Below, piece by piece: positions 19,901 through 31,208 of a stretch of 64,000 bases of DNA. Both the position numbers and the translations under genes were made by a program. This DNA comes from Hydractinia symbiolongicarpus (lineage: Eukaryota > Cnidaria > Hydrozoa > Anthoathecata > Hydractiniidae), in the NCBI RefSeq assembly GCF_029227915.1, contig NC_079876.1, positions 36,005,828 to 36,069,827 of the forward strand, written 5' to 3'. The notes below the pieces were generated by a model that had not been told where the DNA came from, made no database searches, and saw only the letters and a program-made list of their open reading frames with translations. The stretch's first letter is position 1; every line of letters begins with the position of its first letter.

Positions 19901-19999
19901 GTCATTTAAGGCCGGGCAAAAAATATTGTTATTTTTTTACTGAACATTTTTTCCGAAAAAATTATCGGCAAATAATTAATCATCGTGCATGCGTATAAA

Positions 20000-20700
20000 A
20001 AGTTAATTTATGTTTTCGTTGAACCTGACGAGAAAGAAGACACGTAAACAAAAATGGTGGATTGTAGGCAGTGGCACTCTGTTTGTGGCTGGTAGCTTTT
20101 CGCTGTTCATTTATTATTTCTTCATTACATCATCTCCCTCCTCCAAACAATTTAACAACAGTTAAAATACTCTTTCCAACTTGGAATATAGTTATATAAA
20201 ATACAGATAAAAGCTAATTATATAATGTAATAATATAAGTTCTCAACCACACTCCTCTATAAATTAAAACACCTAAAAATTTGGTTACTTTGATATTCAG
20301 CTACAGTTAAAAACATATATATGTCTAATATAAAAAAGCAAAATATACTTTTTTCTAACCTAGCTAAAGAGAAACGGAAAAAAAACACTTATACACCTCT
20401 CATACAATATCAACATTTTGTTCCATAAAACGACTTTTTTTCTGAAGTTTTCATGAGGCAAGCAGGGCAGAAATAAGCATAACTTCTGGATGAAACAAGA
20501 GTGTTGATAAGCCACAAAACTTTGTGTATCGGTAAAACCAATGAACTAGAGGTTACTGTCTTCGTCTCTAGAAATATATACATACAGAAAAAATATTATT
20601 TTGTAAAGGTAGCTAGCTAGACAATTCATATTTTTTAGCTCCTAGTTTTAGTAAAATTATGTATAGCTATAATGTAGTGTAATTATGAAATTATGTCTGA
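20000..20700. other. Non-coding 3' flank inside the second transposon
   Basis: AT-rich with no gene; ends at the stop codon of the minus-strand gene near 20707. I see nothing else in it. Confidence 0.5.
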
Positions 20701-20706
20701 CATCCT

Positions 20707-23700
20707 TCAAAGTCCCAAGTTCCATGTTCTTTTTAGCGCCTTTATGATCTTTGTATGCTGAACCAATCGTTTGATGTTCTTGTCATATAGGATATCTGAA
20801 TTTGTTGGAGTTGCTAAGTTATTTTTTATTGTGAATTGGACTTCCCACTGTCTGATTTTTTCTTTGATTTCTGTTTCTTTTCTCAACACCGAAGTTTGGA
20901 TTCTTGCTAACTTATCTTGGTAAATACCATGATTCCATTTGTTTGGGTTTCTTTTTAATTGATCTTTCGCTTTGTCTAATCCATACACTTCGTCACTTCC
21001 TAATACTTGATACAGTTTTGAACCTTCTTTTGTTTTGAATTTTTTTTCATCGTTAACAATTGGACTTTCTTTTGTACAAAATGGTTGTGCCTTTCGAGAT
21101 TTCCTGCTTTTCGGGGTTGAATGGACAAGGACATCAATTAGAGTGTTAACCGACGAATGCGATACCATACTTGAATTTAGACTTTCTCCCGTCGAGCTGG
21201 GAGATGGATTTATATCAGAATCTACTATTTTTGGTGTTGTAGTTGGTGATGGTGTCTTGTTTGTGAGGGAAGGTGTGTCATCAAGAATATTTTCTCCGTC
21301 GGTTTCTTTTTCAGTCATGAAAATAATTTTTTCAGCACACTCTTCCTTCTCATCCTCTGCTGCTTCTATGGTAATTTCTTTGCGTACCTTGCTCACTGCC
21401 AAATTTATAAATCTCATTTTAGGTGTAACTGATGGCAGGACAACTTCACTTTGTTGGCACTTTTCCCAAATATTTTTCAGCATTTTTTCAATATCTTTTA
21501 GTGTTGTTGAACGAAAGTGGTGCAACTTCGGACCTGCTTGATGAAAATCTTTGTTTTGAGAGCCATCGAAAAACTCTATACCATAATCATCTTCTCTCCA
21601 CCATACTCCTTCTCCATAACATACGTAGTCACTCACTCTTTCAAGGTGACAAAGCCATGATTTTTTGTGTTTTTCAATGAAAGTTTTTGTGATGTAGGTG
21701 TTTTTATTTTTGAGTGATATATCCAGACATTTATATTTTTTCTCAATGTCATTCTCGTAGGACTTTCTTGGTACTTTCTTGCTGACTTTTCGTTCCGCTT
21801 GATAACGCAAAATTAAATTTCCTATAATATGGCCTGGATGTTTTGATGAGGTGTTACCTGTGATGGATTTCAACATGTTGAAGATTCTTTCATCGTCTTT
21901 ACAGTTGATGGAGCTTCCTGATATAATTCGATATTGCATAGGAGCATGAATCATCAAGTTATGAAAATATTTTCAATAAAATTTACTTTGTGTGATATTG
22001 ATGAAATCATCTTTGAAAAAATCTTTAACCAGGTGGAAATGCTTGAAAGTCATGTTGTATAACTGCAGAATTTGCCTTGGCGTTCTTTTAAGAGCATTGG
22101 AATATAATATACGTTGGATTTCAATTAAGGTGAGAAGAATCTCTAAATTTTCATAGTCACTGATTTTATTTTTCAATGTTGCAGCCAATTTAATTAATCC
22201 TCTTCTGTAATCGCACGCCCTGTTGTTATCTCTACCACCAAATGAAATCTTATATGCATTTTCAAAGAATTTTCTTTCTATTTTGTCAAGGTGATGTGGC
22301 AATTCGGATAAAAGATTTTTTTTATGTCCTGAAAGATCGTGCATCGGAACAAATTTCGTAATCTTCAAGATTGTACTCAATCAAGGACTGATTGTTTGGA
22401 TTTTGAAAGACTAGACTTGGAACTCTTTGTATTCCTCGCAAAATTTTTTTCAATGATTTTTCCATTTTATCTTTATTGTTGTAAATGTCATCAAACAGCA
22501 TTCTTGATCTTAGCTCCTCTTGCAATTCTGTTTTAGTTAAGTGTTCAAATGGATGTAAAATGCCTAAGAAATAGTGAATCATTTTTTAATTAAACTTACA
22601 TACTTCTGGTGATACCACAATATGATTCATTATATCTACATACTTTTTTCGGAGTTCTTTTTTCCCCACTTTCCATTGTTAACAACGTCAATGCGATCAC
22701 TGGAATATTTGGTAAAACAATAAAATTTTAGACATGGCTTTGTAATAGTAATGTACTTTACAACAAAAAGAAAACTTTTTTAATTTAGTATACAATACTG
22801 TAAAAATCTTTAGACAATTTTCTATTTATTGTCATTTTAGAAGTGTAATATATACCTCAAAGTCCTGATTTCACAAGATCCACTATGCACAAAATCATCC
22901 ATCATTACTCTTGCAATGTCACATGTTACACATAGATAATGCCCTCCTTTTTGGTTCCCACATTCAAACTGAGCGGCTGGTCCATCACCATGAAAGAACC
23001 TACAAAATGATTGTATTGATTACTACTATCATCTTTAAAAGCTGTACATATACATCATTAACTTTGTAGACTGTCAAAAAAGCCTTGTTAGATATACCTG
23101 ATTTTATCTGTTATTTCTGAACCATTTTTCGATATTAGAGTATTTTCTATTTCCATGATACATTCAATGCGTGTATCAATATACATGATTTGATCATCAT
23201 TGGCTCTACACTGACCAACAATGTACACTTCAGGTTCTTCTATAACTGCTTGGACATCGATGTTTTCATTCGTCATCTCCATGTATTCAGAATTAGTGTA
23301 AAAAACTGCTTCGTCATATAGTAAATTAACTGTGAATACTATATGGCCATGATTAGCTAAAATAAATTATTTTAAAAGTATTAGCACAATACTATTTTAT
23401 AAACGTTTGTCACCATTCAGTTTCATTTCAGCACTTTTTTTCAACAGTAATACAATTGTTATGATGAGCCAGCATGATTAAATGTGTTAATTTTAAAGTG
23501 AAATATTAGTCTTGCAATATTATATACATACCTATCACAGATGCATCATGCCATATTTGTAAATTACGAGTCGTTTCAAACTTTTTTAATAAGTTTTGCT
23601 TCTCATCAGTTGTTGCATCATATTGAAATTCATTAAGATTTTTCAGACGGCTGTCCACTTCTTCATCTGTTAGTAATTTGTAATGAGTGTTCGGTTTGCT

Positions 23701-25008
23701 TTGCATGTATTTCTCATATTTTTGCAAGGTATGTTTCTGATATACAATAATGGCAACTTTCTTCCCTCAGTTTCGATTGATTGTTCTGTGATGTTGTTAT
23801 CTTGAACAATATATTTTTTCATCTTTTTCGCTGGTATTACTTCTCCAAGAGTATATTCTCCAGATTCAAGTTTGCGTTTTATGTCATTCTTCAGCTGAGT
23901 GTTAGTGCATTCCAATGGCATAGAAATTTCACTGCCAGGAAATTTTTTTTTTGACCTTCTAATCATTGCATTTCCATTATTTCTTTTTTTTTTCAATTAA
24001 ATCATCTATGTCTACACCTTCACTGATTAAAAAAGCCTTCACTATCTGACCACCGTTTTTCGAGTATTCACCATTTTCATTTTTCACTCCATATTTTCGT
24101 GCCAATTCTGACCAATTTCCAACTTTTATTTTTTTATCCAAATTAGAATGTATTTCCTTAAGTAGGTTTTCCTTGTCCCATGTCATTTCATGCAAAACTC
24201 CTGTGTGGGTTTTTTGTTTCACTATTCCAATACTCTCATTATGTATTCGAGCACGGACTCGTGTTTCTGCAACTTCATGATTTTCAAATGACCTCAGCAT
24301 TCTTTCCTTGTTTCTAGAACTTAGTGATTGACGTGTACCGAGACACCTTTCCACTGATGTTGAACGTAGGTCATTGTTGATTGTGTTAGTTATATCTCTC
24401 AGTTGTTTTCTTTTTATTTGCCTTTTTTGATAATTTGAGAGTTTGCTCTGAATATTGAACTCTGGTATTTTTAACAACGTATCAGTAAAGGAAGTTTCAT
24501 ACTTTTCTTTAAATCTACTGTCAAGCGATTTAACTATGTTCCTTGCAGTGTTCTTTGGTTTGGAGTCAATTTTAAATTGTATTGAACTTTTAGCTGTATC
24601 ACTTTTTCCTGACAATGATCCACTAAAACTTTCCATTCCTGTAGTGAAATTTTCAAGACAGCCTTTACAATTTTCCAATGTGTGTTTTGATCTGTCATTG
24701 TCTGACATGTTCATAAAGACAGTGGGTGAAAATGTTTTGAAGAAAAATTGCTTTTCCTTGTTTTTGTATTTCGCTAGTTTCAATAAACTAGCCTTGAGCT
24801 TTCCCATTCCATTGTTAAATGTTCGATAATCAACTGTATATTCTGCTTTTCTCTCTAGGAAAAATGCTATGAAGCGATCAAGTTTTTGTTGAACTGATAG
24901 CCCCTGGATAAGATCTTCATCGTTGGTTAAATATGGCATATTCAATCGTCTCAGATGTAATATGACTTTGGCGAATCCACACGAAGTATGATTTGTAAAT
25001 ACGGCCAT
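20707..25008 (-). pseudogene. Multi-exon transposon gene of an invertebrate-expanded, unnamed family
   Basis: ATG at 25008 (MAVFTNHTSCGF). A first exon of about 1.48 kb runs to 23532 and ends IWHDASVI. GT-AG introns then join in phase to 23356-23098 (NHGHIVFTVNLLYDEAVFYT, EVYIVGQCRANDDQIMYIDT), 22999-22856 (FFHGDGPAAQFECGNQKGGH, CVTCD), a short exon near 22710-22640, and 22563 onward. The last exon holds VPMHDLSGHKKNLLSELPHH and HAPMQYRIISGSSINCKDDE, then HPGHIIGNLILR, HLERVSDYVCYGEGVWW and a long Ser/Thr-rich tail. I recognise this series from many cnidarian predicted proteins but know no named superfamily. The HGDG and HD motifs hint at an RNase-H-like core. Breaks: frame changes at about 23985 (A-run), 23735 and 22350, and a stop in place of Gly at 21973. 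Confidence 0.65.
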
Positions 25009-25019
25009 GCTCGAATGAA

Positions 25020-25855
25020 GAATATTTACTTAACTTACTATATATAAAGAAATCATGCACACACCGATAACATATTTAACGCGGGAAACTTTTATAGTTG
25101 TTTACATTTTTTTTCTACCATTTTCCTAATATATTTAATTCTAAATTATTTGCTATTGTTTTATCTGCGTTTTTTATTGGTTAATGCTAAATTAATTATT
25201 TTCATATGTAATGTTAATGTATAATTTATGCAGAAATATACTATTAATATTAAACCGATTTATTGTTTATATTGGTTGTCGTTCTGCATAATTAACGATT
25301 ATTGCGCTCGTTCCCGAATTTGTGCCAAATGACCCGATTTTGTGTTAAAATTACCGAGAATCATTAAAAATAGTTTAGGAATCACTTATTCAAAGCTAAT
25401 TTTACCGAAACCTAATAAATTATATCAACGACAACTTCTGAAAAAAACATGTAATCGATCAAGCGTGATTTCGCAAGGAAACGTATGTTTTTTTAACTTT
25501 TTTGGTGCGTCTGATTATGTAAATACATACATAAACTGAAATTTAGTGACTTTGTAAGTGGAAAGTGCTGACGATCGACTAATCATAGATGCTCTAGAAT
25601 GGTACGGTTCGTTTGAAATCAATTTCACGTGTTTATACCGAGTGAAAAGTGTGCCTAAATCCATTACATGGCACTGTATGCCTTGGTAAATCATTCCAAC
25701 AGACAGATGTAAGAGAAGATATTTAATAATACTCCATATTAAACCATAGCTGAAAGAAGCATCTTTTCAGCAAAAAAAAACAGCATGTGAATAGCGTCAA
25801 TACAAGCCGAGATATAAGAAAATGAAAAACACCAATTTTCCGATCAAAATTGAGA
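25020..25855. other. 5' flank of the second transposon's gene
   Basis: Non-coding AT-rich sequence upstream of the ATG at 25008 (minus strand), probably containing its promoter; no unambiguous TATA box was identified. A CGCTCGTTCCCG-containing stretch at 25300 is locally GC-richer. Confidence 0.4.
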
Positions 25856-25869
25856 AAGCCCGGCCTTAA

Positions 25870-26275
25870 ATGACTTGAGCAGCACGACGTCCCCGAGGTT
25901 CTTGAATATCTCCTACCTGGTCTGTCATTAGAATTTCCATTTCTTGGAAGTCTTTTTAGTATTGGCATCAAGACATGAACCACTTGCAATTCATGTCATA
26001 TTACCAGCTCCTCAGAAGTTATAGCACCATGCATCCAACTTTCTCTGCACCCTACGTTACAATCTTCCTTAGATAATTTCTTTGAAAGCGAGGAGTTGTC
26101 AGACACCAATGCCTACTTTTGCCATGTTTGCAACGCTCATCAAACTGCTCTAGTTGAAAAAGAGGTAGTGTCGTGCGGTTCCCATCTCATTTTACAGCTA
26201 AAACGTTTTGCCAGTGCCAACGGCCTTGTGTCAAAAATTGCCTCTCGTATTACTGCTTACCCTGGTACCCTTTCC
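25870..26275 (+). pseudogene. USP domain 2 of the second LINE copy, truncated
   Basis: Immediately after the transposon end the plus strand reads QHDVPEVLEYLLPG, a USP QQD-type box. Following a stop (TCA to TGA relative to copy 1), TTCNSCHITSSSEVIA through ITAYPGTLS is nearly identical to 4411-4700. Similarity ends at 26275, where the hairpin module (CCTGCCCTTGGTTAAAG) begins. The His box is therefore lost. Near-identity with copy 1 over almost 300 bp shows the two LINE copies are recent relatives, or that this part was gene-converted. Confidence 0.7.
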
Positions 26276-26490
26276 TGCCCTTGGTTAAAGTTCTGTTTAT
26301 CTTTTCAAATGTGTTGTGTCCTTTTTATGTTTTTATATTTTTTAAATTAATTCCTTGTAAAAAGGGAGAATTGTGGTTTTAGAGGCATTTTCTCTAGAGG
26401 AGTATAACCTCTAGCTTATTTCCAAAGGCCTAACAGGTTGGGTTTATCATTGCGGTGGCTTGACACCTCTTTGTAAATTATTTTCTTAAT
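26272..26490 (+). repeat. Hairpin module, copy 2
   Basis: Near-identical to 5312-5505. The hairpin is CTAGAGG (26394-26400), loop AGTATAA, CCTCTAG (26408-26414). It truncates the USP domain. Confidence 0.6.
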
Positions 26491-26499
26491 TGAACTGGG

Positions 26500-28172
26500 G
26501 AAAGAAATGTGGCTGAAGATATCGCTGCGCAGTAAAGTTTTGAATGGGAGTCGAAATAGGTGACATAAGCTGTGGTTGTGGCACTGACAAAATTTGCAAA
26601 GACTTTGGTTATTTTGCAAAAATTGTTGTTTCCGATGTTTCAATTGAAATCTCCTGATGGAATACCACCGTCTCGATTAGAAAACCTTAGCTTCGTCATA
26701 TCCAGGCGATCATCCGCATCTTTGCACTTAACCACCTGAGCACTGCCTTGGGAATGCGATTGGGCTACTGGTGCTGGAAGTGGATCTTTGGCTGTTTCCT
26801 AGCAGCAAGGCAGTTTGACGCGTGAAGAAAAGTGAGAATTCCTTTGTTTTAAATTTGCTTCTTATACCACAATTGCAAGGTGGGTGCGTTTATCGTATAG
26901 AGCGTCAAGCCAGTCTCAAGTCCAAAACAATTGGCAATTGCATAATCCTCATGCGGAGGAACGTTTTTTGTCATATTTTTGTAGCTTCTCGTAAAGAGCC
27001 TTTGTGTTTTTGGCATCCCTGTTGCTGACACTACTCCCATTTAATGCCATGAAAGCACAACGTAGAACGCCAACCCTTTGCCAACCATAACATCTTTTCA
27101 AATGTGTTGTGTCCTTTTTATTTTATTTTTTTTTATATATTTTTTTATTTCCTTGTAAAAAGGGAGAATTGTGCTTTTAGAGGCATATTCTCTAGAGGAG
27201 TACAACCTCTAGCTTGTTTCCAAAGACCTAATAGGTTGAGTTCATCATTGCGGTGGCTTGCCACCTCTTTGTAAATTATTTTCTTATTTCTCTTCCATCT
27301 GCACTCTAACTCTCAGCCTCATTCTTACTTTCCAGATCTACTACCTCTCCCCCTCTAATACGCCTGACAAATCTGTCTTCAAGATGCCTTGCTCGTCAAC
27401 ATCGGAATCGTGAGCATCCTCATTACTGTTAATCAACCAAATTCCGCTTAACGTAATCTACATTGAAAATGATGTCCGTTTGTTTGAACAGGTACTCCAT
27501 GCCAATGGCTTCCCCAGTGTATTGGTTCGGCGGACATTGGCTGTTTTCCAAATTTTCGTGGACATCTAAATGCAGATCATTGAACGTCGCCACTATTTCT
27601 ATGTTGAAGAACCTCAAAGAATCTTCAACGAGGCCAGCAACTCCTGTCTCTTCTCATGGCGTTCAATCTACATTCGCGCTGGTACCATGCACGAAGCCAA
27701 GGTGCTACCCCTCCAACACCTGTACACATGTAACACAACACCGCCTTCCTTTAGACCTTAGTATACAGCTTGTTGCCAAGTGTGTCCTGAATACAGATTA
27801 GATGTTATTTTTTATTATTTCAGATATTCACTACATCAGGTTTCAGAAGAGGTAGTACACCAAGAGCCAGTGAAGCACAGAACTTAGTCTTTAACCAGTT
27901 ATCTTGTCTCCATTGAACCTTTAACATAAAAATGACTTAAAATCCTTGTTAAAACAGCGAGTGGGCGAAAGAAAATCACTTTGATGGATGATTTCGTATA
28001 TTTGCCTCTTGTCCACCAACAGCAATGCCTTGCCAATTCTTTTCTGTTGACCGATTTCAGGACGGCTTTCTCTGTCGGCTCACTTACGCCTTGTGCCTTT
28101 AATTTCTCCCTTATTTGCCATTATAAGATTGCGGTAATCTTCCACGTCCCATTCGAACAAACAACTTGGTAA
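26500..28172 (-). pseudogene. DUF6729-family gene, central and C-terminal part
   Basis: Reading the minus strand from 28172: KLKAQGVSEPTEKAVLKSVN and RKELARHCWWTRGKYT match the 56.1-kb copy. Then LENSQCPPNQYTGEAIGMEY (27540-27480), LTLYTINAPTLQLWYKKQI (26910-26850) and AQSHSQGSAQVVKCKDADDR (26740-26700) match C-terminal blocks of array A. A hairpin module is inserted at 27085-27290. It continues the gene whose N-terminal part is unit 1 of array A (28121-30299), so that gene keeps the middle region deleted from units 2 and 3. Multiple stops make it inactive. Confidence 0.6.
27085..27290 (+). repeat. Hairpin module, copy 3
   Basis: Same module inserted inside the DUF6729 copy at 26.5-28.9 kb. 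The hairpin is CTAGAGG (27192-27198), loop AGTACAA, CCTCTAG (27206-27212); the stem is unchanged and the loop differs by one base. Confidence 0.6.
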
Positions 28173-30299
28173 TTAAAATTATTTAAACTTGACTTTAAAA
28201 AAGGAAAGGAAGCTGACAGTATTAAAGCAAAAACTTTTATAAAGTACCTCATACAATATGTGCGATTGCGATGTGCACAGGATGGTTGGAGATGAAACGC
28301 GTGCCTTGTCATACTTATCCACAACTCCATCTGCCATATTTGCGCCATATTCGTTACCTACATTCGTTACCTAACTGGCTGAACTTTTTGCTTCGCCAGA
28401 TAGCTTCTTAAGGATGTTTTTCCTAAGTCTGTTTCAGGACGACGCCAAATACAGAGGTAATGGCCGTCTTCACATTCTAGACTGGAGGTTGCCAGAAGCC
28501 ATTTTGACTGTGGTAGCACGACAAAGGAATCAGCAACAGCGTAGGAAGAAATTTGATTTTCATAAAAAGACAACCTCTTTTGGTGTTGTTGGCAATCAAA
28601 GAAATATTCCATGTTCTTTTTTTATCCATGACTCACTGTGCAGTTTGACTAGAGTGTTGTGCAACGCTGTTGGGCTATTACCTAACGTTCTTGACTTGAG
28701 TAGGGATAAAACATTTGAATCTCAAGCATATGTATACCGTAAGAAGCTGATTTAAAATATGATTATCCCAAGCCAGAACAGTGAATCTGCAAGGGCAAAT
28801 TAGGTACTCAGTTGCTAAGTAGTAATAGTCAGCAACATCTGATATTAGAGATTTAAGCGAATTTTGTTGTAAATCCCGTTTGATTTTAAACTTCTGTTGC
28901 AGGATTCTTTGCAACTATACATAACATTCAAATATTCAAATACAAAAAAAAAATAGGTACGTTTATGTCTTAAAATCTAGATTTTATACTCAGATACTTG
29001 TGAAAGTGTTGCTCAAACTTTGTTAGAAATCTGCATGCTTAATGACGCTGAGCATTCTTTTAATTCAGAGGTTGATTGACAGAAATGAACTGATGGTGAA
29101 TCCTAATTAAACATTTCATTAAGTCACGAGGTAATGGTATTTTATTTAAAAATGTTACAAACTTCTAAAAAGACAAGTTTAATATGTGCTTAATAATGTG
29201 TTTAACTATTACATACTTATATATATTAAAATTTAATTGCTACCTCTTTTGCAGTTGAAATTGTTCCCCAATTGTAGTTGTACAAGGGCCAACTGTAGAA
29301 ATTGGTGTGCGTAACAAAGATGAAATCTTTTTTGGTTTAAACTTTGGACAATACAATAAATTGATTTTGAATCCTAAGTAGAAACTTAAAGGATTAAGAA
29401 TACTATCAAAAAAATCAAAAGACTAAGAAAACAACAATTAGATTTCAAGGTTAAATATGGCCTGTATGGGACTCAAACCCACAACCTCTCACTGAAAATA
29501 AGTGATTGCTCTTCCAATTAAGCTAACAATCTTATAAGATGAAACTTTATGCTGTTGTCATAATAAACTTTAAATTTTAAGTTAATATATTATAAATGAT
29601 AATTTAGGAACTTACCCTGAACTTCTCAGGAGATATTTGTTTTGCGTAATTAAATTGTTTCCGAACAACCACAGAGGAAGAATATACAATAGATGTCGAT
29701 GTTCTTAGCACAAATGTTGATACATTCTCTTCAGTACTTGACGACAATACAAAACCTTAAACAATTAGTATCAAAAATGTCAATTTATTAATTATATATA
29801 ATGTGAATCCATACACAAAAACGTTTAGTTAAATGTACACATAAATCCCTAGCCCTTCTTGTTAAAGTTAGTAGGAGTTTGTTTATCAAACACACGCATT
29901 CGTATACATATACAGATAAACTTCTCAGTAAATGCGTTTTTCAAGATATATAAAAGTTTCATCTCCTGAGAAAAGGAAGTTTAACTGTCTTTTTGGCAGT
30001 AACTTTGGAGGAATAAAACCTCGATGATTTAACCCTAAAACTTCACAGGTTGAGTATTTCATTGTGCCTTGTGTTCAAAATTTTCTCCTTCTTAGAACGT
30101 TATTCACACAAAATCCTCACTTGTTTAAGAAATTCCCAAACGGCTTAACATCAAACATACACTTGCGTCTGGGGCATTTCTTTTTTACAGCCATCTTTTT
30201 TGCCCCAAAGGAATATGGTAGCGGTTGTTGTCCCCTACCAAACGTATAATCTCCATTTGCAAACAAGTACAATCTCCTCTCCAAGGCAAATTTAGGCAT
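28121..30299 (-). pseudogene. DUF6729-family gene, array A unit 1, N-terminal exons
   Basis: The leader frame begins at ATG 30299 (MPKFALERRLYLFANG, DYTFGRGQQPLP). Further exons include QRILQQKFKIKRDLQQNSLK and DYYYLATEYLICPCRFTVLA (28914-28790), equivalent to the DUF6729 zinc-ribbon-like block of the 57-kb copy. A GNSPTALHNTLVKLHSE-type block follows (28690-28630, + strand complement), then VVLPQSKWLLATSSLECEDG (28540-28480) and VTNVGNEYGA at 28360. Family proteins have an N-terminal CxxC...CxC region and a central nuclease-like region. Here the gene continues into 26.5-28.2 kb. Stops between blocks indicate loss of function or unrecognised introns. Confidence 0.55.
29458..29533 (-). pseudogene. 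tRNA-like segment, array A unit 1
   Basis: The minus strand has D arm TAGCTTAATTGGAAGAGC, anticodon stem TCACT/AGTGA with loop TATTTTC (TTT at the anticodon position) and T arm GTGGG-TTTGAGT-CCCAT. The acceptor pairs at 5 of 7. It lies in a probable intron of the DUF6729 gene; position 33 is A rather than U, so it is probably not a working tRNA. Confidence 0.5.
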
Positions 30300-30328
30300 T
30301 CTAACGTGAAAAAATGACAACAGAAATC

Positions 30329-30336
30329 CTTTTATA
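30329..30336 (-). promoter_or_regulatory. TATA box, array A unit 1 leader
   Basis: TATAAAAG on the minus strand, 30 bases upstream of the leader ATG at 30299. Transcription would be expected to start near that ATG, so the ATG may be at or before the cap site. Confidence 0.55.
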
Positions 30337-31208
30337 GCACTTATGCGGTGTATTGGTGTAAACAACCACAATAATAACCAATACTGCGTAACCACACTAC
30401 AAATTTACAACATTATAAAACACAGGGACTATAGTATTAGCACTAACTGAAAGCTTGGCTTCATATTTATCATCAGCAGCTAAAAGACAAGCTGAGCAAA
30501 CATTTTCTATTATGGAGCTCATAGACGACTTTATGCGTTTCTAATTAATCCACAAGAGACAAACTAAAGCCTACCTAAACTTCCGAGAACAGAAGCAACT
30601 ACAAATAACTTTTGATGCCTAAACACCCAAAACATAGTGCCACCTAGCTAGCCATACAAACACAGATACATAAATTCCAAAAAGATATTATTAAATCAAA
30701 CACTCAAACAGCCTTTTGTGGCTTTCAAAAGCATAAGAAGAACTGCTACACATCATATAGACACATATTTTCAGCCAAAAGCCAAGAAAAATTCAACAAA
30801 TGGACAAAATTTTGCACTGCTTCAACTGTTGCATCTTTTCGCTTTTGACCGGTTATTTTGTTTTCTTCGAATTTAGGACGAACCAATGATAAATGCGTAT
30901 TCCAAATTTACAATGCAATTTCCAATTCTATTCATATAAATTATAATTTCTATTTATACGCTATGAAAGGACCTATTCATAAATTTGGAATAAATTGGAA
31001 TATGCAACAAAAAGAAAACAATAGGTTTTTGGTTATTTTCAAATGTATGAATCCCCAGACTAACCCGCACCAACTGAAAGGAAGGAAGGGGCATAAAAGA
31101 CTGGAGAAAAGGGGGAAAAGAGGGGGAAAGAGAAAGGAAAAAGAAAAGGCGTGATGGTGTGTTAGTAAAGGCATATGTTACCCGTTTTACATAAGAAATT
31201 ACATGAAC

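Larger units (their letters stand above)
19896..25879. mobile_element. Second DNA transposon, about 6.0 kb, in the LINE linker
   Basis: The outer 22 bp, CTCAAGTCATTTAAGGCCGGGC (19896-19917), are perfectly inverted at 25858-25879. TTAA lies inside this repeat on both sides, before GGCCGGGC. One reading is therefore a TTAA-targeting element whose real ends are GGCCGGGC; the other is a 22-bp inverted repeat without an obvious target duplication. The interior holds one minus-strand multi-exon gene (25008-20707). LINE linker lies to the left and LINE USP sequence to the right, so the element sits inside the second LINE copy. The host frame does not rejoin cleanly, which suggests some host loss. 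Confidence 0.6.

Noticed and set aside
21035-21541. Plus-strand frame of 168 codons in the second transposon
   Set aside because: Antisense to the Ser/Thr-rich C-terminal exon (21957-20707), with biased composition; no motif.
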